Shown: piece after piece, positions 52,111 through 62,839 of the stretch
Position numbering within the stretch: the first letter of the stretch is position 1
Layout of the letters: the number at the start of each line of letters is the position of its first letter
Assembly: GCA_039881145.1 (NCBI GenBank)
Contig: JAYKKI010000013.1
Span: forward strand, 38,707,501-38,771,500
DNA from: Druceiella hillmani
Taxonomy: Eukaryota; Arthropoda; Insecta; Lepidoptera; Hepialidae
DNA: 64,000 bases
Direction of reading: 5' to 3'
Translations under genes and position numbers: made by a program
The notes under the pieces: model-generated
Told to the model about the DNA's origin: nothing
Database searches by the model: none
What the model saw: the letters and a program-made list of their open reading frames with translations, nothing else

Positions 52111-52925
52111 GTTTACAGAAAAAAATTATTGATTCATGACCCACTCTCTATAGTAATGTGTTTATTTATTCTTTGAGTTTTTATGGTTTCATGGGTTAAA
52201 AATGAAATTTTGGACGTACGATAAAAATTTGTGAATTTTATCGTGCGTCTTTTTTGCAATTGAATAATAAACGTTTATAATGTTAAATGAAAATAATAAG
52301 ACTGAGAATCGGCAATTATATACAAAATGTAAAAAGTATATTTTTCTTTATAACATTTCTTCATAGGGCTGATTCCTCTCATTATTCTGAATGTAAAAAT
52401 TTTCACGAATTTAAAAAAATCCACACTCTTTTCAAATGATCCCTTTTAAATTTTGAATTTAAAAAATATTTAATTCATAGTCGTAGAATCACTTCAAAAT
52501 ATTTATTACAGCAGAACCTACTACTTACAGAAAAATAAAAATTTTAAAACTCCAGAAACTTCTCCCAAATTAAATTCCATTAATAAAATTAATCGAATAT
52601 TCGTAAAATCTTTAATTTGGAAAATAGTAAAATGGTGTCTTTTCATTACAAATTGTTAATTATATTGTCTATTCTGTTAATTTTTTGTGTTTAATACAAA
52701 ATTCATATTGGAAAAGATCATTGCTTTATGACTGTCTCATCGTGGTTGACTAAGTCGGAAATGGAATCGTTTATTTTGGATGCACCCCATGAACAAGACA
52801 AGAGAGAAAGTAGGTAAGAAGTGACGAAAAACTGTTTAATTATTTTTGCAAATAACCCCCACCCTATTTTAGAACCACACGAAAGAAAATTCTTCAACAT
52901 CAAAATACCGCAACGTGAAATGGCA

Positions 52926-53982
52926 TCGAGTTCAAATGCTTGCTATTAATTTTAGACATCTTAAACATTTTGATTGTTTTAAAATTAAAATCTGTGCTTA
53001 CGGTAGTCAGCATAAAAATACAATTTTCTTTTTAATAACACTGTAGAACAGATCAATTTGTTCGCCAAACTTTAAAAGTATCTATATGCTTCTCTGAATA
53101 AGAATTTTTACTCATTAATTAAAGGAAAAATGTATTTTAGAAACAAATAATCTGAGGAAAAATGGAATAAATTTAGTATAACAAAATTAAAAAAAAGCGT
53201 AATAATTTTTGCTAATATTTCCTATAGCATCATATCCTTAATTTGCACTAAAAGTAAAAGTAGAAAAAGAGTGTTTACAATTACTGGTGATAGAAAGTAC
53301 ATTGCGTAGAACAATGAAAAACATAAGCCTTGACTATGGGGATGGCCGACAGAAGCGACACAACCATGACTATGGGGATGGCCTGACTGACTTAAAGCTA
53401 TGAAATAACAGTGGTTTTATAACATATTATAGAATTTTGAATTTTAAAATCCACGTCACAAATATTACCGAACAATTAGAAACCTCTTTTACCACGCTAG
53501 TAAAATAACTTATAAGCCATTAAGAAATACTTATTGCGTGACGTAGTACCCAGGTCAAATATTAAAAAAATTATTAATATCAAATTTTTATACGCAATTA
53601 TTGACACGAATATCGGAAAAATTTGAAAAGAAATGCTTTGTTTTTATTATTCATTTTTCCATATAAAAATATTAACATATTTAGTACTCACTATTGTACT
53701 GAATAGTGGTCTTATAATTAAAATAGTAATCAAATTAAAACACAATTTAACAATGCATAGTATACACACACTGAACTTTCCTTGTAGTCGATTTAACTTT
53801 ACTTGTATAGCTATGCTCAGCACTAACGTTGCAAAATACGTCACCGTTTTAACTATAGTATACTACTATTACAGCATGTCGGTGACGCGAACTCGCAAGA
53901 TTTCCCGCTACCAAAAATCGCTCAACGCGCCTAAAGAATTTTTTCCAATAAATTTAGAATTTAGAATTTATGACAGTATTAT
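52926..53982. other. AT-rich non-coding stretch with a small tandem duplication
   Basis: TGACTATGGGGATGGCC occurs at 53,331 and 53,367 (36-base period). The 119-codon frame at 53,633-53,992 is the longest plus-strand frame apart from the transposase; it ends in the leader of the next element and shows no domain. The patch 53,870-53,940 is less AT-rich, with GTCGGTGACGCGAACTCGC, and may belong to the adjacent element. Confidence 0.45.
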
Positions 53983-54175
53983 TAAGTATTGAATATATTT
54001 GGCGTTAATTTTGTAGAAATTCATTATTACCACGACAATATAAATAATAGAATAACCCACAACAACAATAAGAATATCCCATCTGAAGATGTTGTAATAC
54101 AACTAAACCTAGGTCGTGGTAAAGAAATTAAAGAAAGTAGAAATAATACTACATCACGTAGTTTCATTTAATTGT
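53983..54175. mobile_element. Second copy of the fold-back element, left arm mostly lost
   Basis: It shares the 42-base leader and the right arm (54,108-54,175: ACCTAGGTCG through CATCACGTAGTTTCATTTAATT) with the copy at 51.4 kb. Of the left arm only ACCACGAC (54,029-54,036) remains; this is still the exact complement of GTCGTGGT (54,113-54,120). About 50 unrelated bases lie where the left arm should be. Confidence 0.75.
54079..54120 (+). ncRNA. Hammerhead-ribozyme-like motif, core base altered
   Basis: CTGAAGA (54,083-54,089), an extra T, a 5-bp stem II (GTTGT/ACAAC with loop AAT), then TAAA where the core requires GAAA, stem III ACCTAGGT ending in GTC, and GTGG. GTGG can pair with CCAT just upstream as stem I. 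The G-to-T change removes an essential core guanine, so this copy is expected to be inactive. Confidence 0.45.
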
Positions 54176-54784
54176 GAGCATTATTAAGGAAACAAAAAAA
54201 AACAAAAAAAAGGTATATTAAGGAAACTAAACAACAAGTCAACAATAAAATGTAATGTTCGTTGTTTAATTCTAATATATCCTTTTGTCATGGGCATTCG
54301 GAAACTATGAATGAACACGTGCCCGCTAAATATTTATAACTCATAGAGTTTGAACGGTCTTGAGAATACTTAGTATGAAGCAAGTACACAGTACGAGTGC
54401 ATGAGATGCTAGCTTATGCAGGAGTATGACATGTTACGAATATGAACCTATTCACGTGGAGTGTTTTTGTTGCCTTCTTTCCTTTGAAATATTTTATACA
54501 ATGAACGGGATAGCCTGCGTATGTGTGTAATCGCTTTGTTTCTGTCTCTCCTTTAGTAGTTGAGTAATTACAACTAGAAACAATAACTGCGTATTGTGTA
54601 ACATGTATCTATGGAATGTCATACGCTGCTATATTTTTTCCCCGCAAATACTTTATACTTGTACTAGTTACGGCATACATACCCCAACTTTATTTAGAGT
54701 TACTTTTTTCTTCGCTTTAATTGGCCTATTTGTGTGTAACAAATTTTATTTTATTATTCCTATATTCAGTTTTAAATGAATATC
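54176..54784. other. AT-rich non-coding stretch
   Basis: No supported gene. The left edge of segment B lies near its end; similarity to the first 120 bases of the window is weak. Confidence 0.4.
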
Positions 54785-55400
54785 AACAAAATACGTAGTG
54801 AAATACGCATCGTCATTCGTTGGGAGCGAATCCTGAACCAAAATAATTTTCCGCCCAAAATTAACATGCCACTGACGACTAGCTTTTTGGTTCCGCTTCT
54901 GTGAACTCATTAATAATTTACGACTTCCAATTAATCTATTTTGGATCCATTAATAACAAATGAGGAAACGTTCACCTATGATAGCAATTTTGAAGTATAT
55001 ATTAATACTGGTTACTCTTAATTATTATTAGTATTCCCGATGAATCAAGTCAATCTTTATATTGAAACGTCTCGATATTGCATTCGTATAGCGCAGTTGG
55101 AAAACTATTTAAGAAAATTAATGAAAACATTTAATTTTAAGTACACGATTTCAATATTCACGCTATAAAAATTTCAATATTCATTCCATATAATTTGTTT
55201 TACCCTCCATTAACAACGTCTACCGCCGGGAGACCATAGTAGAGGAGGCAACTATATTAATTACTGACGCTCCCACTACCATAATATTTCACTCTTTGTT
55301 CCGATCTCACTTCTAAACAGTTTATATAATACTGGCATAGTTATCCATAGCAAAAGATTATGTTCAAAAATAAAACACAGTCTTAAAGTATCCATTAAAA
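54785..55400. repeat. Segmental duplication block 1, copy B
   Basis: Counterpart of 120-720. GAATACGC/GAAATACGCATCGTC, AGCGAATCCTGAACC, AAAATAATTTTCC, ATTAACATGCCACTGACGA, TTGGATCCATTAATAACAAATGAGGAA and TTCACCTATGATAGCA follow in the same order, then TTGTTTTACCCT, CCATAGTAGAGGA and AATATTTCACT. Confidence 0.8.
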
Positions 55401-57139
55401 CATTCTTATTTTGGACATTATTTATTGAAGGATTGAAAACCCCGTTTTTAATCATTTCAGGTTAAATATTTTGAAAAATAATGGAGGCCCTATTCTTGGC
55501 ACCTATTCTAGTATATAACTGAACACATACTTTAACTTGAAAAATAAACTTAGTTATAAAGAACTCTTTCAAATAATACCTCATTATTTATTTGGATTTT
55601 CAAAAATGTATATTAAAATTTGAAATCAAACCCTAAATTTGTCTGATAGATTTGTGGTATCATATTGTTTCTAAGATATTACGTAACAAAAAATCAACGA
55701 TCTTAATAACTACTTATTGCAAAATTGAAAATAATAGAATCGACCAGCTTCTCCTAAAAACATTTCTAACTCGCTCTAAAAATAATTAATATTAATTCCT
55801 TGAGATTGATAAACCTTACCTGAAACTCGTAATATAGAAACTCGTATAAGGGCCGCTTTATGGTAGAAAAGATCCTAAGCTGATAGTTACAAGAAGCCAC
55901 AAGAGACACATAAAAAGTAATGACACTGTGTATTTGAAAAGGCGTAAAATATTCTGAAATTTATCGTTTTGATTTTTGGAAATGTTCGATATATGAGTAC
56001 AAAATAAAGCACAATAAGAAATACGAATACAAATGCATTGAGCATACAATTTCATAGAGAATCACGTAAAAACATTGGATTCGGATCCAAGATCAAGGTG
56101 AATATGAACAACGTTCATTCGAGCCTGGATCAAGGATGGATGTAGATTTCGTTGTTGATAATTAAAGTTTCCCCGAAAATAATTACGGCATTATCAGAGA
56201 CTAATTTTTTTTTCCAATAATGCGTAATATCTGTACAGATTTAAACCTGAATTCTATTAATAGCTAAACAGAAATAGTGTTATTTATCTACAATATTTTA
56301 AATTTACAACACGTACTTGCCACATATTGTAAAACTCTCTAGGTAAATTGTATTTTTAAAGAAGTGGAGAAACCCTACTGCGTGTAATATCTGTACAGAC
56401 CGAAAGGCCACAATAAATATGTATTGTCTCATATTATATATTGTCTTCCCTAGTTTTGTTCATTAGGTGCAACAAAAGGGATTACAAAGGACTGAGCATC
56501 CCGAAGGCGGGCCAAGTAGCCGCCCCACCACGATTGTTTAAGATATTTTAACCAATAAGATAATTTTATTTTAAGCTCTGATATTTTTTATAAACCTAAC
56601 AAAATTTGTAAACGATACTTCGATCTTGATAGTCAAACAATTGACACCGTTTTAATAAACATAACATATTCAAAATCTGTGTAAAATTTATAATTTATAA
56701 TAAATTTTAAAAAATAAAAGCAGATTATTAACTATGTTACTTAATTACAATTTTAACCTGCTGTTAATTTTTTAAATAACTGATGATACTGGTATTTAAC
56801 AAAAAAGAACTCTTGTAAAGTAGGGATTGGTATAGAAAAGGTAATACAATAATATCGAAAAATTAGTAAAATAACGTTTAAACATTACTATGACCGTTAT
56901 ATTTCAATGTCTGTTCAAGCCAAAAAATTATTTATATTTAAAATTATATCTTTCATTTCATTACCAAACGTCATTTTCGTTTTCATTCTTGTATTACATT
57001 CCTTATATTACATTCAATAGTAAGTTTTCCCCCATCTTTTGAAGAGTGAATGGAATTACCGAAGCATTTTGAAAAAACAAATAAGGTTAAAGTAAATAAG
57101 TAAAAATTCAAGTTTTCTGAAATAATGTCACACTCATCT
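55401..57139. other. AT-rich non-coding stretch
   Basis: No supported gene. GCGTAATATCTGTACAGA recurs at about 56,223 and 56,382 with a one-base difference. The patch 56,490-56,535 is GC-rich (CCCGAAGGCGGGCC) but unassigned. Confidence 0.4.
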
Positions 57140-57156
57140 TTATATACACACACTAC

Positions 57157-57204
<48 letters not shown>

Positions 57205-57221
57205 ATGTAAATATATATATA
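57140..57221. repeat. (TA)n microsatellite
   Basis: TA repeats with ACAC and ACATG interruptions at the edges. Confidence 0.95.
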
Positions 57222-57859
57222 CCCATTTCATTCAGTTCACCACCAGTTCCCACTTTTTAGTCACCTAGATATGAAAATTTCCTTTTCTGGAAAGCTGATT
57301 TTGGCAAAATTTGACGCAATATTTCCACATGGGAATACACGTAATTAAGAAATCATACAAAAATTAAATTAAAAATATTATTAATCAAGCCACGTAATAA
57401 ATAATATTTACAAATAAATATTAAGAAGACTGCGAATATGGAAAAATGGAAAGTTCATAGAAATTAAATGATAATATATTGTGGTTGGGACACGAACTAT
57501 TAGAAAAATAGACCAGAATAGGATATTTAAGATAATGCACTAAGTAATATGAGAAAATTCAAGACCCAAAAACAGACGAAATTTAGGAGAAAGAAAATTT
57601 TATAAAGAAAAGTACCCACAATGATTAAATGCTCTTAAATTTCAAGTACGTCAAGGTTTTTAAAAGGCTGTAACTAAGTAAGTAAATGTCAGGAAAATAG
57701 CGTGCTCTGAAATTAAAGGGTGGTGACAATTAAAGATCAGGTTTCGAAGAATTTTTCAGAAAACAATTCCATTTAAATCAAAAATTGATAATATGTTAAG
57801 ACAAAACTATTTAGTATAACTTTAAGAATATTGTTAATGTAAATAATTGTTACAAGGTT
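57222..57859. other. AT-rich non-coding stretch
   Basis: Nothing recognised. Confidence 0.4.
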
Positions 57860-58050
<191 letters not shown>

Positions 58051-58424
58051 ATAGATTTTCCTAGTTAATTTCGTAAATGTTCTTTTATTATAACGAATAA
58101 TTAAATATTATAACGAATTCATAGTTTTAATTAACTGAAAATATACCTAATTTGAAATTATCGTATATCAATTCTAATACCCCATTAAATATGCTGTGGA
58201 TATACTGTTGGTGTTGTCACAAACATATATTTACACTTTTTCTTGTCTAAATTATTATATTAAAGTTTAAAAATACACGTCATCGCTGCTCATCATCATA
58301 CTACTGGGCTACTGTGAGTTCTATGTAGCAAGGTGAAATTAGACTATGGGGTAAGAGACCTAGATTAGTGTGTAATTTTTAGTTTTTGGTACCGTGGTTT
58401 TGCGTGTATATACAAAAGTTGGAA

Positions 58425-59065
58425 TAAAACAATAACGACGCAGCTTTTACTTTAACCCTAAAAATGTATAAATCTTTTCAGATTCACAACTTTATTTCTA
58501 AAATCATAAAACATATGATTAAATATTCTTCGACTGAAGAAACTTCGATAAAAAAAAATAAAAAACACGTATGAAAACCTAGTGAATATTTTTGAAGCCT
58601 GTCGAAGAAAAAGAACAGACAGAAATTATATTTTTAGTGACGTATGAGATTCTATACTAGAAAATCGTTTTCTTTCTTTTGATCATCATCCTGACTTCAT
58701 TCATATTAATTTGAGCCATTAAACTAGTATTCAATAGCTACTATGGCAATAGTTATTATATAAAATATATCAACTTTATCGTTTCACACTTTTCATTAAA
58801 AACTACATATAATACAATATTTATTAAAATTTCTAAATCCTATTCGTTCTGATAAAACTAACGATGGATCGATTCAACTTAGTCCCATTGGTGAATCTTT
58901 ATAAAGTAATACACAACGTGTATTTCGAACCGAGCAGAAAATTTACCATCGTCTACATTATATATTATATAAATGCTATTGATGTTATAAGCTTTGCATC
59001 TAATACGAATACCTATTTGCTTATTAACACCTGCTGTAATTACACGAAGACACCTTACAACATAC
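58425..59065. repeat. Segmental duplication block 2, copy B
   Basis: Counterpart of 5,512-6,130, with the landmarks listed there in the same order. Two overlapping frames (58,864-59,079 plus and 58,879-59,067 minus) lie inside it. Their counterparts in A are broken, so they look like chance frames. Confidence 0.85.
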
Positions 59066-60239
59066 AACCTGAATTATGAAAAAAAACACTTTTCCGACCT
59101 TTTTAACTAGCCGTTTCAAAGGGCACTGCATGGAAGTAATTTTAAAAATAAATATATGTTATTGTTGGCTATGGAGACATGTGTAGTTGCCGAAATTCAA
59201 CTTTGAACATCAAACGTTTCCTGAGAAAAACGGTTACAGACGGACACTCCTGTGATGAGGATTCCATTTTTTGTTTTGATTTTCCGTATAAAAAAGTAAC
59301 TGAAATTCTATTTGAAGTCCACGCAACTCAAGCACTGGTTGGGGCGGCGCACCCGCGAGTGCTTAGTTAAATTGTCTATAGATGGCATTGCGTGCCGTTA
59401 TGCTTTCTCGTAGCTCTGACCCGTAGATGGCGCTGTATAAGTAGCGTAGTCATTCATAGACTGCGTGATAAGCTGACAATACTTGATTATATTATTAAAT
59501 GATGTAAAAAACTGTTAAAACATAAGTTGAATAAAACAATATTTATATTTTCGTATTTTTTAATTTAACTTTTTTATAACTTTAATATTTTATCAAACGC
59601 GGGTATATCTGAGGTTTTATAAATATAACATTTTCAAATATTATTAATAATTTGAAAAATATGTGTAGATTATCGAGTGGCTTTAAGATTTATTTGAATT
59701 CAACGCTGTCTAGATTGATTAATATCTACACACATGCAGCGCTGGGTCACGGTAATTTCTGATTTTTGTGTGTGCCACCTGCAGCTGCCAAAGACAGACA
59801 ATATATACATATGGATGCCATTGCCTATTTTCTGGGGTATTCTCTGGTGTATTTTGTTTATAAGCTGATCATGACGAAGGCTAACATATTTGGTGCTTGC
59901 CTATGTATTTCTACGACTACCTTTATTTCTTAACAGCATGTTGGATTTTAAGATACCATGAATTAGTTACAATTTTTTTATTGGGTGATGCATAGGAGAT
60001 TCAAAAAAAAGATCCACGTTCAAAATTTTATACATATTACGGTTAGCTTACGTGGCAGATTCTTACGATATCTAAACTTGTAAATAAATTCGGATACTAA
60101 TGTTAAGGAGCTTAATAGCTATGTAACGTTATAACCTATTAGCAGACGCTAATAGGTTACAACGCCTAAATTATAAGGGCGTCGAAAGCTCTTTGATGAA
60201 TTGTATAAAGAAAATTATTAGGCACTTCCAAAATAAATA
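59066..60239. other. Non-coding stretch with one hairpin
   Basis: No supported gene. TAGATGGC occurs at about 59,380 and 59,424. A hairpin, TAACCTATTAGC/GCTAATAGGTTA around AGAC, sits at 60,132-60,159, with outer GTT/AAC pairing. Confidence 0.5.
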
Positions 60240-60780
60240 AGCTAATTAATATTTTGGGACAAAAAATATTAATTAGCTCGGAATTAACTGAAAATGGAAA
60301 ACTAATGGAATCAGTAATTAAATTTAGGAGCTCAAGCTCTTTAACGGATTATGCCAAGTAAACAGGCTAATTAATATTCCGTGACTAAATTTTTAAGAAG
60401 GAACACCAATATAATCACTAATTGAAATTAGTAACTTCGTAAACGCTCAAAAGAATTGAGTAGGCAAAGTAGTGATGCATTTAAATTTAAAAGCACTTTA
60501 AGCTCTGGAACAAATTGTGTGAGCAAAGTAATTATGTACTTCCAAAACAAATAAGTTGATTAATGTTTCGTGACAAAATTTTCAAAACGGGACACTAATG
60601 GAATCACTAAACGAATACAATAATTTCGTCAGCTCTGAAATTAATTGTGCAAGCAAAATATTGATAAGCCTGTAAAATGAATGAGCAAATAATGAATGAA
60701 ATTTTTAAAATGAATCACTGAGAAAATCACTTCGGTGGCAAACAGATTTTCCGCGAAACCATTCAATGTTAAAATGTTTC
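60240..60780. repeat. Segmental duplication block 3, copy B, expanded to several units
   Basis: Phrases CACTAATGGAATCACTAAT, AAGCTCT-AA, ATTGTG-AAGCAAA, ACTTCCAAAA-AAATAAG-T-ATTAATATTT-GTGACAAAA recur about four times at intervals of roughly 120-180 bases. The copies are strongly diverged. The left edge (60,240-60,278) is a hairpin with 16-bp arms, AGCTAATTAATATTTT and its complement. Confidence 0.7.
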
Positions 60781-60994
60781 TCAGATATGGAGTAGGGTGG
60801 TCCTAAAAAAATTTCAAATTTATCGCGTAGGTAGTAAAATGAAAATTTATTGAAGAATCATTTAGGCAATACACTGCATTTATTTTTTTATCGATATGTT
60901 TAAACATTTTTGCGTAAAAGCTTGAAAATTGCTGTTTCCCACACGTATCACAAAAAGGATCGCTGAGAATAGTAACAAAAAAGGTAAACATTGA

Positions 60995-61695
60995 AAATTA
61001 CGCGTAGATTGAACAAAGATTATCGGGATTAAAACATTATAGCTTGATTAATTGTTATAAATAATTTAGTTGTCTATTTTCTTATAAATGCCTAGCCATT
61101 GGTTTCAGTGAAAAATTTAAAAAAAATGTAAACATTGAGTTGGCTTAGATTAAAGGAAAAGCATAAGGATTGAAAAATTATAGCTAGATTAATTGTTATA
61201 AACAATTTAGTTGTCTATTTTCTTATAAATGCCTAGCCATTGGTTCCAGTGAAAAATTAAAAAAAAATGTAAACATTGAGTTGGCTTATATTAAAGGAAA
61301 AGCATAAGGATTGAAAAATTATAGCTAGATTAATTGTTATAAACAATTTAGTTGTCTATTTTCTTATAAATGCCTAGCCATTGGTTCCAGTGAAAAATTA
61401 AAAAAAAAATGTAAACATTGAGTTGGCTTATATTAAAGGAAAAGCATAAGGATTGAAAAATTAAAGCTAGATTAATTGTTATAAATAATTTAGTTGTCTA
61501 TTTTCGTATAAATGCCTAGCCATTGGTTTCAGTGAAAAATTTAAAAAAAAACGTTAACATTGAGTTGGCTTAGATTAAAGGAAAAGCATAAGGATTGAAA
61601 AATTATAGCTAGATTAACTGTTATAAACAAATTAGTTGTTCATTTTCTTATAAACGCCTATACATTGCTTTCAATGAAAAATTAGAAAAAAGGTT
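60995..61695. repeat. 141-bp satellite, five copies
   Basis: The marker GCCTAGCCATTGG (last copy GCCTATACATTGC) is at 61,090, 61,231, 61,372, 61,514 and 61,656, spaced 141, 141, 142 and 142. Units carry AAGCATAAGGATTGAAAAATT, AGCTAGATTAATTGTTATAA, TTAGTTGTCTATTTTCTTAT and GTAAACATTGAGTTGGCTTA. The inner units are nearly identical; the first and last are diverged, as expected for an array growing from within. Confidence 0.97.
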
Positions 61696-61960
61696 TCTCA
61701 TGGCGTAAGGAACAATTTTCTTCCTAACTTCTTCAATTTTCCTCAGAGGAAATACTTCCTACTCAATTCTATGCATACGCGATGGGATACGGCATTTATG
61801 CATTCGGAGGCGGGTAAGGCTGTAGATGGACTACTACATAGTCTGAATGCGTTACTGTTAATATTAAGTGGGGGGCTGATAGCATGAAAACGATTAAAAA
61901 CGTAATCCGTTTTCTTAAGTTTCCTGAAAAATTGTGATACATAAATAATGACATATTTAT
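61696..61960. repeat. Segmental duplication block 4, copy B, right part
   Basis: Continues the match to 9,735-9,990: AAGGAACAATTTT, CTTCCTA, GCATT, GGAGGCGGG, then TTAATATTAAGT and CCGTTTTCTTAAGTTT. In B there is no 199-bp duplication. Confidence 0.55.
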
Positions 61961-62084
61961 CAGTGCAAGAGTTGTTATAAATTTAAATTTTATTTCGGGA
62001 ATTATTTGAGCGTATACATAGGTTTAATGAAAGGAAATTATTATTACTGTTATTTTCATTTTCAAAATTTGGAACTTAATAAAA

Positions 62085-62330
62085 CTTAGTTAAAGAAAAC
62101 AGTAACAAAATTGTTTAATGCCACCTTGACCGTCTAACGAAAAAACTTGGCCAACTGCGAATCTAACGGGCATATCGAGGATACGGTACCTAGTTTGAAG
62201 TGAAATTATGGTATTTATCAACGATCGTCGCTTATATGAAATTCCTAGCTCAATAAATGCTTAATGACTCCTAACATAAATAGATAGAAGGATAAATGTA
62301 TTATCCTGAATATCTCAAAAAATATGTCAT
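62085..62330. repeat. Segmental duplication block 5, copy B
   Basis: Counterpart of 10,380-10,640; see landmarks there. Only about 500 bases separate it from block 6, against about 2,050 in A, where the transposase relic and a (TA)n tract lie in the gap. Confidence 0.7.
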
Positions 62331-62704
62331 TTTAAATGATTGCTATATCGTTTCTTTACAACCTAAAAACTATGTTTTTTCCTCTGTTTAAATTTAAGTT
62401 AATAATTTCAATAATTTTAGAAATAAGTCAGATGGAGGTAGACTATATTGTTTGCGTATTTTTGGTATCTCTATATCTAAAGACATTGTACTTAAAACAT
62501 TGAAAGAATTTTTTTGAGGGACTTTTAAACGATATTTTTTGAAGACCTTTCAAGCGACATACCCTATAAATGAAATTTTAAAAAAATTGAGTGCTTAATT
62601 TGCCCTTGCTCTCCCCCCTTCTCAGTTTGCGCATAAATGTTAAAATTAACTGTTAAAATATTTAACATTATTACAATGTCAAATTTAAAGTGTTTGTCTC
62701 AAGT

Positions 62705-62745
62705 GTCGTTTTTCTCATACACAGGTGGTGTGTGAGAAAAACGAC
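62705..62745. repeat. Hairpin with 18-bp arms
   Basis: GTCGTTTTTCTCATACAC (62,705-62,722) pairs with GTGTGTGAGAAAAACGAC (62,728-62,745), with one mismatch or G-U pair, around a 5-base loop. It lies in the gap between blocks 5 and 6. Confidence 0.9.
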
Positions 62746-62839
62746 GGTGACAGATATACAGACGGGCATGAAGTGATAGTATAAATGTTCTGTTTTTTTT
62801 CTTTAGAGATACAAAACCTTAGGATAGATGTACAAGTCA

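Larger units (their letters stand above)
50830..52925. repeat. Local duplication, copy 2
   Basis: Counterpart of 46,200-47,480. Matching parts are 50,850-50,985 (GGTTAGGACAAAAACGGCAGCGTAAAA, ATAAACTTATGAAGCGCTTGAAAAA) and 52,735-52,925 (ATTTTGGATGCACC, GAGAGAAAGTAGG, TTCTTCAACATCAAAATACCG). The interval between them is about 800 bases longer than in copy 1. The excess is largely accounted for by the fold-back element (51,407-51,605) and the AT-rich tandem repeat (51,835-52,110), which copy 1 lacks. Confidence 0.7.

Noticed and set aside
53633..53992. 119-codon plus-strand frame considered as a gene or retroelement protein
   Set aside because: No domain, no reverse-transcriptase motif, mostly Ile/Tyr/Leu from AT-rich DNA, and it overlaps the leader of the fold-back element.
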